From Halorarum halophilum (lineage in GTDB: Archaea > Halobacteriota > Halobacteria > Halobacteriales > Haloferacaceae), in the NCBI RefSeq assembly GCF_013401515.1, contig NZ_CP058529.1:3534001-3598000 (forward strand): DNA of 64,000 nt, given 5' to 3'. This document shows, in pieces, positions 43,032 to 51,173 of the stretch. The notes below the pieces were generated by a model. It did no database searches. It was given only the letters and a program-made list of their open reading frames with translations, and was not told where the DNA came from. The position numbers were made by a program, and so were the translations under genes. Each line of letters begins with the position of its first letter. The first letter of the stretch is position 1.

Positions 43032-44378
43032 CTACTCCGCCAGGTTTCCGTCGTCGTCGTAGGGCCAGTCGCCGGTCACCTTCATCCCCTCGGCGAGGTC
43101 CTGTGCCTCGACGGCGGCGGCGATGTCGGCCGGGTCCCGGCGGGCGACGTCGGTGTCGTCGTCCGCGAGGTCCGCCACGAGCGCCGCGAGGAGGACGGCC
43201 TGCTCGCGGAGGTTCCGGACCTCGAGCTTCTCGAACGTGTCGGCGAAGGTGTGGCCCCAGCCGCGCCCGCGGCCCTCGGTCTTCCCCGAGACCATGTACC
43301 CCGGCACGCCGGTCTGCACGAACGGCCAGTGGTCGCTGTGGGGGTTCTGCTCGGGGATGGTCGCGACGGGGTGGTCGAACCGCTCGCCGACCCGGTCGGC
43401 CGCCGCTGTGAGGTCCTCGAACCCGTGGGTGTGGAGCTTGAGGGTGCGACCGAAGACGTTCGAGTCGACGTTGACGATCGCCTTCACGGCGTCGCGGTCG
43501 GTGCGGTCAGCTTCGACGGAGGAGCCGACGAGGCCGACCTCCTCGGCGCCGAAGGCGACGAACCTGACCCGCGTGTCGAGCGCGTCCTCGTTCGCCGCGA
43601 GCGCGTTGGCGACCTCGACGATCGTGGCCGTCCCGGCGCCGTTGTCCATCGCGCCCTCGGCGATGTCGTGGGCGTCGGCGTGGGAGGTGACGAGCAGTTC
43701 CTCGTCGGTGTCGGGACCCAGTTCGGCCATCGTGTTCCCGCTCGTCGCGTCGGGCGTCTCGCACTCGACCTCGACGGTGATCTCGTCGCCCTCGGCCCGC
43801 CGCGCGAGTCGTGCGCCGACCTCCGCGGAGACGCCGACCGCCGGGATGTCCCCGATCGGCGCCCCGGGGGTCCCGACCGACCCCGTCGGGGGGAGACACC
43901 CCTCGACGTGGTTCCGGAACACGAACCCAGCCGCCCCCTCCTGGACCGCGTAGTAGTACTTCTCGCGTCGGTGGATGAAGCGCTCGTAGTGGTCCGGCAC
44001 GGTCGAGGAGACCATTACGACGGCCCCCTCCACGTCCGCGTTCTCGAAGTCCTCCGGGAGCCCGTAGCCGAGGTCGAGCAGGTCGCCCGTCGCCGTCCCC
44101 GACGGCGAGCGCGGGAGCGCGATACAGTCCTGCTCGCCGCCCGGCGCGTCGATCCGGGAGGAGCCCCGGACCCAGCCCTGGAGGTCGAACTCCTCGATCC
44201 GGGCGTTCCGGCAGCCGGCCTCCGCGAGCGCGTCCCGGACGCGTTCGAGCGCCTCGCGCTCGCCGGGTTGGCCGGCCATCCTGTTCCCGATGTCGACGAG
44301 GTCCTCCAGCAGGTCCCAGCCCGCGGTGCTGGTGAACGTCTCGCCGATCCAGTCGGTCCGCTCCGTGAGGTCGGTCAT
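43032..44378 (-). CDS. M28 family zinc aminopeptidase with PA-domain insert
   Basis: 448 residues. Metal ligands are in order: SHADAHDIAEG (His, Asp), MDNGAG (bridging Asp), FGAEEVGLVGS (catalytic Glu and ligand Glu), NVDSNV (Asp) and HSDHWPF (His). An inserted protease-associated-like domain spans roughly 95-215 (GAVVMVSSTVPDHYERFIHR, GAAGFVFRNH). No signal peptide, so it appears cytosolic. It would release N-terminal residues from peptides. Start ATG 44378. Confidence 0.92.
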   Translation of the reverse strand: MTDLTERTDWIGETFTSTAGWDLLEDLVDIGNRMAGQPGEREALERVRDALAEAGCRNARIEEFDLQGWVRGSSRIDAPGGEQDCIALPRSPSGTATGDLLDLGYGLPEDFENADVEGAVVMVSSTVPDHYERFIHRREKYYYAVQEGAAGFVFRNHVEGCLPPTGSVGTPGAPIGDIPAVGVSAEVGARLARRAEGDEITVEVECETPDATSGNTMAELGPDTDEELLVTSHADAHDIAEGAMDNGAGTATIVEVANALAANEDALDTRVRFVAFGAEEVGLVGSSVEADRTDRDAVKAIVNVDSNVFGRTLKLHTHGFEDLTAAADRVGERFDHPVATIPEQNPHSDHWPFVQTGVPGYMVSGKTEGRGRGWGHTFADTFEKLEVRNLREQAVLLAALVADLADDDTDVARRDPADIAAAVEAQDLAEGMKVTGDWPYDDDGNLAE

Positions 44379-44564
44379 CGGGTGTGGCTCCGCGCCACGG
44401 GAGAAAGCGTTTCGGGAGTCGGTCCGTTCGTCCGGGTCGGTGTCGGTGGTCCTCCGCGAAGGGAACTTCCCGTGAAACAGGCGGAGAACGGCTGCCACTT
44501 CGTTTTCTCTGACCAACTTGGGGTTAATCCATCAGTTCAAGTGCCTCAGTGGAGAGTGGGTACT

Positions 44565-45292
44565 GTGACCGACGAGGACTCGTCCGGGGACGCGGAGCGT
44601 ACGTCGGAGGCTTCGAGAGAGCCATCCGCGGAGCCTGACGATTCTGTGGTCCTCCACACGTCCATGAGGGCGTACGAGGAGGTCAAATCCGCGGACGCTG
44701 GCCCGCTACTTCTCGTCAGGAGTTCGCGACCAGCGTCGGGTACGTGATGCTCTTCGGACTGGTTCTCCTCGCAGTTACGGGGGTGTGGCCCCCGATGGTC
44801 GCCGTCGAAAGTGGGAGTATGCAGCCGCACATGACGCGAGGTGACCTGGTCGTCATAAGCGAGCCCGGAAGATTCGCCTCGGATGCCGAGTACGGCTCGA
44901 CTGGAATCAGCACCTATCGAACGGCAAAGGGGATGGGGGTTCGAAACTTCGGTTCCTATGGGTCCGTGATCGTCTACCAGCCACCCGGTCGCAGCGGGTC
45001 CCCGATCATCCATCGGTCGCGTTTCTGGGTCGAAGCGGGTGAGAATTGGTACGGGAAGACGGACCCCGGGTACGTGGACGCCGAGAACTGTTCCGAACTC
45101 CGGAACTGTGCGGCCCCGAACTCGGGGTTCGTAACGAAAGGGGACGACAATCGAGCCTACGACCAGGCGACGGGACTCGCCCCTCCAGTCAAACCGGAGT
45201 GAATCCGTGGCACCGCCGAGATCAGAGTCCCATATCTCGGGTGTGTGCGGCTCGAGTTCGCGGGCTCAGGATGTATCGACGGTGTCCCCTAA
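44565..45292 (+). pseudogene. Signal peptidase I (S26, archaeal type), broken by a frameshift and a nonsense codon
   Basis: The N-terminal part (GTG 44565, acidic, to LLLVR) loses frame near 44718-44720. There one G seems missing from an expected AGGGAG, and the frame would otherwise continue EFATSVGYVMLFGLVLLAVT. The core VESGSMQPHMTRGDLVV (catalytic Ser), PIIHRSRFWVEAGENWY (His) and GFVTKGDDN are intact. At 45200-45202 a TGA stands where haloarchaeal homologues have Trp; translation past it gives RGTAEIRVPYLGCVRLEF and ends at 45292. Two separate lesions argue for a dead gene rather than a read error. Confidence 0.78.
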
Positions 45293-45319
45293 CAGTTCCT
45301 GCCTGACCGGCGTTTATTC

Positions 45320-45958
45320 CTAATAGGAGACGCGCACGAACTCGTATCCGTACACCCAGTTGAGCAGGAAGTACGTCACGACGCCGAGCACGAGCGAGAG
45401 GATCCACGCCGTCGCGGCGACCCGCCCGACGCGGGCGTGGGGCGTCCGACGGAGTTCCGCCGGCGTGTGGGTCACCCCGAGCGTGATGGCGTACAGCACC
45501 ACCGGCACGGAGACGACCGAGAGGAAGATGTGGACCACGAGCATGAGGAGGTAGCCCAGTTCGACGGCGCCCGCGTACTGGCCGAGGAACATCCCCGACT
45601 CGACGACGATGCGCTTCTCGCCCGGCCCGCCGCCCACCTTCGAGAGGTACATGACGAGGAACACCATGATGAGCCCGAACGCGGCGCTCATCGCGGCGGC
45701 GTGCTTGCGGACTTCGTCCGCCCGGATCCACCTCCAGCCGAGGAGCAGGAGGGCTGTCGTCACCGTGTTGACGGCGGCGATGGCGTGGCTGAGGACGTTC
45801 ACCTCCGCCTCGGTGAGCGACGGGAACACGGACTGGGGTACGACCCCGGCGAACGTCCCGATGACCAGCCCGTACCCGACGACCGACACCGCGGCGACGA
45901 AGGCGCGCGGGTGGGACTTGACCGCCCCGCGGAGCCCACCCACGTCGGAAGTTGCCAT
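45320..45958 (-). CDS. DUF420 family membrane protein
   Basis: 212 residues, five to six transmembrane helices, including AFVAAVSVVGYGLVIGTFAG, VNTVTTALLLLGW, FGLIMVFLVMYLSKVGGG and VVLYAITLGVTHTP. Conserved histidines in LSHAIAAVNT, EVRKHAAAM and LVVHIFLSVVSVP match the DUF420/YozB pattern, a family linked to respiratory oxidases by gene neighbourhood elsewhere. No oxidase genes are here. Start ATG 45958. Confidence 0.87.
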   Translation of the reverse strand: MATSDVGGLRGAVKSHPRAFVAAVSVVGYGLVIGTFAGVVPQSVFPSLTEAEVNVLSHAIAAVNTVTTALLLLGWRWIRADEVRKHAAAMSAAFGLIMVFLVMYLSKVGGGPGEKRIVVESGMFLGQYAGAVELGYLLMLVVHIFLSVVSVPVVLYAITLGVTHTPAELRRTPHARVGRVAATAWILSLVLGVVTYFLLNWVYGYEFVRVSY

Positions 45959-46146
45959 ACGCGGGCGTATGGAACGGGGCGCCTTTCGTCTTCGGGTTCT
46001 GGTCTCCCGGCGACGAGTCACGTGCCGCGCGTCCCCGTTGGGGACCGGTTCGACCGTGCAGGTCCCGGGGAAAAACCTACAACCACCCTCGCGCGACTCA
46101 CGCATGTGCCGTTCCGTCGACCCCTCCACCCTTCCGTCCTCCACCG

Positions 46147-46866
46147 ATGAGCGAGGTCCACGCCACGCTCGCCGCATGGGTGCTCGACTGGTGGGAGCTC
46201 TGGGCGGTCGTACTCGCCGGCGTCGTCGGGACCGGACTTGCGCCCGCCGTCGTCGGTCGAACCGAATCGACCCGGCCGCTCGACCCCGCCCTCGCCGAGG
46301 CGGTCGCGCGCGCCGGCGTGCCGGCCGAGCGCGTTCGAGTGTTAGCGGGCGGTCGCGGCCCCGTCGCCTTCGCGGCCGGGCTCTCGCCGACCCGCGGCCG
46401 GGTGTTCGTCTCCGAGCGACTCGTCGCGGACCTCGCGCCGGAGGAGGTCGCGGCCGTGGTCTGTCACGAGTACGGTCACCTCGCGCGCCGACACGTCCCG
46501 GTGCGCGTCGTCGTCCCCGTCGCGTTCGCGCTCGCCTGGGCGGTCGGCGCGACGCTCTCGCCCGACCCGGGGTTCCTCGTCGGCGCCGCGCTCGTCCTCC
46601 CGGCCGCGTTCCTCACGGTTCGCGTCTCGCGCTGGACCGAGCACGACGCGGACCAATTCGCACGCGCGTCCGGGTCGGGGCCCTCGCTCGCCGCCGCGCT
46701 CGTCGCCCTGGCGGACGCCGGGCACGTGACCGAAGGCGGGTGGTTCTCCAGACACCCGTCGCTCGTCTCGCGGATCGAACGCCTCGACGAACACGACGTT
46801 GCGGGAACGGGATCCGAACCGATCGAGAACTCGACCGCGGCAGAGCCCCTCAGACGACGCCGGTGA
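46147..46866 (+). CDS. M48 family zinc metallopeptidase
   Basis: 239 residues. N-terminal helix (LWAVVLAGVVGTGLAPAVVG). A gluzincin motif HEYGHLARRH sits near 115, and the third ligand is in SRWTEHDADQFARASG. Two hydrophobic helices between them suggest a membrane-embedded HtpX/Ste24-like protease, shorter than HtpX. It probably degrades misfolded membrane proteins. The 3' end overlaps the convergent egsA gene by 17 bases. Start ATG 46147. Confidence 0.87.
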   Translation: MSEVHATLAAWVLDWWELWAVVLAGVVGTGLAPAVVGRTESTRPLDPALAEAVARAGVPAERVRVLAGGRGPVAFAAGLSPTRGRVFVSERLVADLAPEEVAAVVCHEYGHLARRHVPVRVVVPVAFALAWAVGATLSPDPGFLVGAALVLPAAFLTVRVSRWTEHDADQFARASGSGPSLAAALVALADAGHVTEGGWFSRHPSLVSRIERLDEHDVAGTGSEPIENSTAAEPLRRRR

Positions 46867-47896
46867 AGGACGCGACCTCACGGGCGGCCTCCTCGCTGAC
46901 GCCCCCGGCGAGGATGGTGTACCGGTCGCGGATCTCGTGAGCGGTGGTGAGCGCTTGGACGACGGTCTCGTCGTCGATGCCGAGCCCGGCGGCCGTCGTC
47001 GGCGCGCCGATTGCCCGGAGCGCGTCGCGGATGTCGCGCCAGGCGCCCTTCTCGCCGGTGTGGAGGTACTCGGTCATGATGGAGCCGACGCCGACCTGGT
47101 GGCCGTGGAGTGCTTCGCCCGGGGCGATTCGGTCCAGCTGGTGCGAGAAGAGGTGCTCCGCGCCCGAGGCGGGCCGGGAGGAGTCGGCGATGGACATCGC
47201 CACGCCGGAGGAGACGAGCGCCTTCGAGACGATCCAGGCGGACTCCTCGAGCCCCTGCTTGATGGAGCCCGCGTTGTCCACGAGCATCTCCGCGGTCATC
47301 TCCGAGAGCGCGCCGGCGTACTCGGAGTACTCGACGTTCTTCAGCCGACGGGCGAGCCGCCAGTCCTTCACGGCGGTGTAGTTCGAGATGATGTCCGCAC
47401 AGCCCGCGGTCGTCAGCTCCCACGGCGCGTTCGCCATCAGCTCCGTGTCGGCGATGACAGCGAGCGGCGGATCGGCGGCGACCGAGTGACGGGTGTCGCC
47501 CTCGGGGATCGAGGACCGCCCGGAGACGATGCCGTCGTGGCTCGCCGCCGTGGGAACCGAGACGAAGCCGAGCCCCAGTTCGTCGGCGGCCATCTTCGAG
47601 ATGTCGATGGGCTTGCCCCCGCCGAGCGCGACGAGGAACGTCGCCTCGGCCGCCTCGGCCGCCTCGATCACCTCGCCGACCGCCGAGAAGCTCGCGTCGC
47701 TCACCGTCGTCGTCGCGACGTCGTCGAACTGGTCGCGGACGCGGTCGCCGGCGATGTCATCCGGCGAGGGGCTCGTCACCAGCAGGGGGCGCCCGGCGAG
47801 CGAGAGCTCCTCGACGGCCGCGCCCACCTGGTCCACGACGCCGTGGCCGACGAGCACGTTCCGCGGGAGCTTGATCCACGTCGATTTCCCGAACAT
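46850..47896 (-). CDS. egsA: sn-glycerol-1-phosphate dehydrogenase
   Basis: 348 residues. NAD-binding segment ATFLVALGGGKPIDISK; zinc ligands in TAASHDGIVSG (Asp), LFSHQLDR (His) and LHGHQVGVG (His). The N-terminus MFGKSTWIKLPRNVLVGHG is the archaeal EgsA start. The enzyme reduces dihydroxyacetone phosphate to sn-glycerol-1-phosphate, the stereochemical root of archaeal ether lipids, so the gene should be essential. Start ATG 47896; an ATG three codons upstream is possible. Confidence 0.96.
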   Translation of the reverse strand: MFGKSTWIKLPRNVLVGHGVVDQVGAAVEELSLAGRPLLVTSPSPDDIAGDRVRDQFDDVATTTVSDASFSAVGEVIEAAEAAEATFLVALGGGKPIDISKMAADELGLGFVSVPTAASHDGIVSGRSSIPEGDTRHSVAADPPLAVIADTELMANAPWELTTAGCADIISNYTAVKDWRLARRLKNVEYSEYAGALSEMTAEMLVDNAGSIKQGLEESAWIVSKALVSSGVAMSIADSSRPASGAEHLFSHQLDRIAPGEALHGHQVGVGSIMTEYLHTGEKGAWRDIRDALRAIGAPTTAAGLGIDDETVVQALTTAHEIRDRYTILAGGVSEEAAREVASFTGVV

Positions 47897-48047
47897 ACCG
47901 CGCATCTCGGGACACCGGGCCAAAGGGTTTCCCGTGTCGTGTCGCCCCTGCGACATCGTCCCCTGCGGCGCGTCGACGGCCGACGACGTCCCGTGGCCAC
48001 GAACTGTCGATGGAACTAACGCGCTGCCGGACGAACCCTCCCGGGCC

Positions 48048-48806
48048 ATGGTCGCGACTTATCCCGTCCTCTCGTTGCTAGTGATCTTCGCGCTGTCGAT
48101 GCTCGTCGTCCGGATCGGATCGGTGGCGCTGCAGTTGACCGGACTCTCGCCCGACGTAGCCTCGTTCCAGTCGGCGTCCGCGTTTTCCGGGGCCGGCTAC
48201 ACCACGGAGGAGGCCGAACACGTCGTATCGACGCCCGAACGACGGGCGGTGGTCAAGACCCTCATCCGCCTCGGCAGCGTGGGACTCGTGAGCGTCATCC
48301 CGTCGATCGTCCTGTCGTTCAACGATGGCGGGGAAGCGAACCTACTGAACCTGATATACATCGTCAGCGGGGTAGTCCTGCTCGTCCTCCTCGCACGCAG
48401 CCGGTGGTTCAACCGACTGGTCACGCCCGCGATCACGTGGTCGCTCAGACGAACGACCGACCTCGGCATCAGGGATTACACGAAGATCATCGGGCTCCAG
48501 CGGGAGTATCGGATCGCGGAGATCGACGTCCGTTCGGGTGACTGGCTCGCGAACGCGACCCCGAGTGGACTGGGTCTCGGCGACGAGGGCGTGTTGATCC
48601 TCGGGATCGTACGCAGGGACATATACGTCGGCGCGCCCGACTCCGACACCCGGATCGAACCCGGGGATACCGTCGTCCTCTACGGGAAAGAGGACCGGTT
48701 GCAGGAACTGGCAGGTCGCGAGGCGGGGGACGATCGGGCGCACGCGGACGCCGTCGAGGAACACGAACGCGTCCTCGCGGAGCAGGAGCGGCTCGTCGAG
48801 CAGTGA
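48048..48806 (+). CDS. Membrane protein with TrkA-C (RCK-C) domain
   Basis: 252 residues. Three membrane segments (LSLLVIFALSMLVVRIGSVAL, IRLGSVGLVSVIPSIVLSF, LIYIVSGVVLLVLLA) precede a cytosolic RCK-C domain (IAEIDVRSGDWLANATPSGL, EGVLILGIVRRDIYVGAPDS, IEPGDTVVLYGKEDRL). A charged coiled tail ends the protein. RCK-C domains gate potassium or anion transport by ligand binding. The missing pore suggests a regulatory or partner subunit. Start ATG 48048. Confidence 0.87.
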   Translation: MVATYPVLSLLVIFALSMLVVRIGSVALQLTGLSPDVASFQSASAFSGAGYTTEEAEHVVSTPERRAVVKTLIRLGSVGLVSVIPSIVLSFNDGGEANLLNLIYIVSGVVLLVLLARSRWFNRLVTPAITWSLRRTTDLGIRDYTKIIGLQREYRIAEIDVRSGDWLANATPSGLGLGDEGVLILGIVRRDIYVGAPDSDTRIEPGDTVVLYGKEDRLQELAGREAGDDRAHADAVEEHERVLAEQERLVEQ

Positions 48807-48996
48807 CCGCACGCGACGGGTCTCGGATCGGATCCACCGTCGAGGCGAACGTTTACCTGGGAAGCCGGGACCAGACGCCGCGTGACCTGAGAATCGCCGG
48901 ACGCGCCGCCAGCGATCGCGCGGCCGAGGCGCGTCCGGGACGGCACCCCCGCCGCCTGCCAGCCAGAACCGTGACTCCCCAGCCGCGCCGCGACCC

Positions 48997-49683
48997 TCAG
49001 CCCGCGAACCGACCGAGCGTCCCCGCCGCGTCGAGGAGGAAGGCCACGCCGAACCCGGCGAGCACCAGGGCCGAGAGCCCGGCGACGACCGGCGCGAGCG
49101 TCTCGACCCGTCGGCGCGCGGCCACCAGTGCGGCGGGAAAGCCGGTGACCCAGAGCCCGATCCCGCCGAAGAAGCCGACGACGAGCGCCGGGCTCCCGGT
49201 CTCCACGACGACCGACCCGGCGAGCGACGCGACGCCGGCCTCGGCGAACACGTCCACGGCTCCCGGTTCGAGCAGCCCGACGCCGACGGTGAGCCAGAAC
49301 AGGACCTGGTAGGGGTTCGTCAGGGCGAGCACGAACGCCTTCCGGAACCCCGCCGACTCCTCGGGCGCCGAGTCGGCGGCGACGAAGGAGGTCCGGAGCG
49401 ACCGCGCCGCGCCCACGGCGTAGTAGCACATCAACACGCCGCCGACGCCCACCATGACGCCGCGGAGCAGCGGATATCGCTCGACGACGCCTACGACGCC
49501 GAGGAGCGCGAGGAGGAAGAAGACGAGGTCCGCCGACGCCGCGCCGAGGCCCGCCTTCGCGCCGGCGGTCCACCCGCGGACGACGCTCTCCTCGGCGATG
49601 ACGGCGTTCATCGGCCCCGGCGGCGCTGCCAGCGCCAGGCCGAAGAGGATCCCGGCGAGCAGGGAGAGGAGGGTCGCCGACAC
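48997..49683 (-). CDS. LysE family translocator
   Basis: 228 residues with six hydrophobic helices. The family signature near the N-terminus is FGLALAAPPGPMNAVIAEESV (PGP), followed by GWTAGAKAGLGAASADLVFF. LTNPYQVLFWLTVG in helix 4 is also characteristic. It probably exports amino acids or similar small molecules. Substrate not readable. Located just downstream of, and co-directional with, the Gdt1-like and DtxR genes, 45 bases away. Confidence 0.9.
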   Translation of the reverse strand: MSATLLSLLAGILFGLALAAPPGPMNAVIAEESVVRGWTAGAKAGLGAASADLVFFLLALLGVVGVVERYPLLRGVMVGVGGVLMCYYAVGAARSLRTSFVAADSAPEESAGFRKAFVLALTNPYQVLFWLTVGVGLLEPGAVDVFAEAGVASLAGSVVVETGSPALVVGFFGGIGLWVTGFPAALVAARRRVETLAPVVAGLSALVLAGFGVAFLLDAAGTLGRFAG

Positions 49684-49728
49684 GTCCCGGCGAAGGAGAA
49701 CACCCGACTTAAACGGCGCGACACGCGC

Positions 49729-50436
49729 TCAGAACAGGCCGAGGACGACCTGCGATGCGGCGCCGACCAGACTCTCCCAGACGGAGAAGCCGACGACCAT
49801 CGACAGAACCGTGTCGAGCCCGAAGAACGCGAACAGCGCGGCCCCAGCGAGGTGGGCTTTGCGAACGTCGAACCGCCGCGACGAGCGGTGGAACAGGTAG
49901 GCGTTCGCGAGGCTCACCGGGATGATGACGAGCATCTCGCCGACCCAGATGGCCGACGTGGCGCCGTACTGCGCGGCGAGTCCGATGGTGACGAGCTGCG
50001 TCTTGTCGCCGAACTCGCCCGCGGCCATCATCGCGAAGATCGAGAGGAAGCTCCCGAACCGCCCGGAGAACTCCTTTCCGAGCAGCGTCACCTCGCCGTC
50101 GATGGCGCCGAGCAGCGAGGTCCCGCCGTCCGTCTCGGCGGGGCGCCCGTCCGTACCCGGTGACGGGGTCGAGTGGAGTAGCAGGACCGCGAACAGGAGG
50201 AACATCCCGGCGGTGAACGCGTCGAGGAGGAACTGCGAGAGGACTCCCTGGATCGCCGCGCCGAAGGTGATCTCGACGGCCGTCCAGCCCGCGAACGCGG
50301 TTCCGGCGGCGGCGACGACGATGGCCGGCCGGTATCTGGTGGACAGTCCGGCGATAATGAACTGCACCTTCTCACCGGGGAGGACGGCCAACTGGGCGAC
50401 CGCCGCGACGACCACGAGTTCGAGGTAGCCGGTCAC
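49729..50436 (-). CDS. TMEM165/GDT1 (UPF0016) family cation transporter
   Basis: 235 residues, two repeats of three helices. The second repeat has the intact motif AAGEFGDKTQLVTIGLAAQYG. The first has a degenerate version, LPGEKVQFIIAGLSTRY, in place of ELGDKTQ. Family members export manganese or exchange Ca/Mn for protons. Its GTG start overlaps the stop of the DtxR regulator (50433-50436), which points to metal-controlled manganese efflux. The degenerate first motif may alter ion selectivity. Confidence 0.88.
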   Translation of the reverse strand: MTGYLELVVVAAVAQLAVLPGEKVQFIIAGLSTRYRPAIVVAAAGTAFAGWTAVEITFGAAIQGVLSQFLLDAFTAGMFLLFAVLLLHSTPSPGTDGRPAETDGGTSLLGAIDGEVTLLGKEFSGRFGSFLSIFAMMAAGEFGDKTQLVTIGLAAQYGATSAIWVGEMLVIIPVSLANAYLFHRSSRRFDVRKAHLAGAALFAFFGLDTVLSMVVGFSVWESLVGAASQVVLGLF

Positions 50437-51125
50437 GCGTCGCTGGGTTTCAGGGAGGCCTCGTCGCCGGACTCGGACCGAACGCGCACGGACGCGGCGA
50501 CCGAGTCGGGAAGGCTCTGCTCCTCGCCGGCGACCCGGACGGTAACCATCCCGAACGGCGCAACGTCGACGATGGTCGCGGCGGTTCCGGGCGTGATACC
50601 CGCGCGTTCGAGGTACTCGAGCTCCTCGTCGTCGCGGTCGCTCACGCGGGCGATGACGATGTCGTCACCCACCTCGAAGTCGGTGAGTGGTCGGGTGTCC
50701 GAGTCGGACGGGGGTTCGAGATCCGCGCCCGGAATGGGGTCGCCGTGGGGGTCGATCGTCGGGTTTCCGAGCACCTCGGCAACGCGCCGCTCGAACTCCT
50801 CGCTGATGTGGTGTTCGAGGATGTCGGCCTCCTCGTGCACCTCGCTCCACGAGTAGTCGAGCTGCTCGGCGAGGTACGCCTCGAGCAGTCGGTGGTGCCG
50901 GATGACCTCCAGCGCGACGGTCCGCCCCTCCGGCGTCAGCTCCGCGCCCTTGTACTTCTCGCGCTCGACGAGGCCACGTTCCGTGAGCGTGTCGAGCATG
51001 CTCGTCACGGTCGGGGGCGTCTTGTCCAGCCGTTCCGCGATAGCGGAGGTTGAGACGGGGGGACCGTCCTCGGTCTGGAGGACGTAGATCGCCTTCAGGT
51101 AGTCCTCCATCACGTCGCTCAGCAT
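50433..51125 (-). CDS. DtxR/MntR family metal-dependent regulator
   Basis: 230 residues. N-terminal winged helix (MEDYLKAIYVLQTEDGPPVS, SAIAERLDKTPPTVTSMLDTL). The dimerisation/metal domain follows, with RHHRLLEAYLAEQL and EVHEEADILEHHISEEFERR. An acidic linker leads to a C-terminal SH3-like FeoA domain (DIVIARVSDRDDEELEYLER onward). It binds Mn(II) or Fe(II) and represses by dimer binding to a palindrome. One lies 8-23 bases upstream of its own start. It overlaps the exporter gene, so it probably controls it. Confidence 0.92.
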   Translation of the reverse strand: MLSDVMEDYLKAIYVLQTEDGPPVSTSAIAERLDKTPPTVTSMLDTLTERGLVEREKYKGAELTPEGRTVALEVIRHHRLLEAYLAEQLDYSWSEVHEEADILEHHISEEFERRVAEVLGNPTIDPHGDPIPGADLEPPSDSDTRPLTDFEVGDDIVIARVSDRDDEELEYLERAGITPGTAATIVDVAPFGMVTVRVAGEEQSLPDSVAASVRVRSESGDEASLKPSDA

Positions 51126-51132
51126 GTCCCGA

Positions 51133-51148
51133 ATTAGTTGCGTCTAAT
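51133..51148 (-). promoter_or_regulatory. Palindromic operator candidate for the DtxR-type regulator
   Basis: ATTAG-6 bases-CTAAT forms a perfect dyad between a TATA-like AGCATAAGG and the ATG at 51125. Position over the likely transcription start suits autorepression. DtxR-family sites commonly carry TTAG/CTAA arms. Confidence 0.55.
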
Positions 51149-51173
51149 CCTTATGCTTGGCGGACCGAACGGG

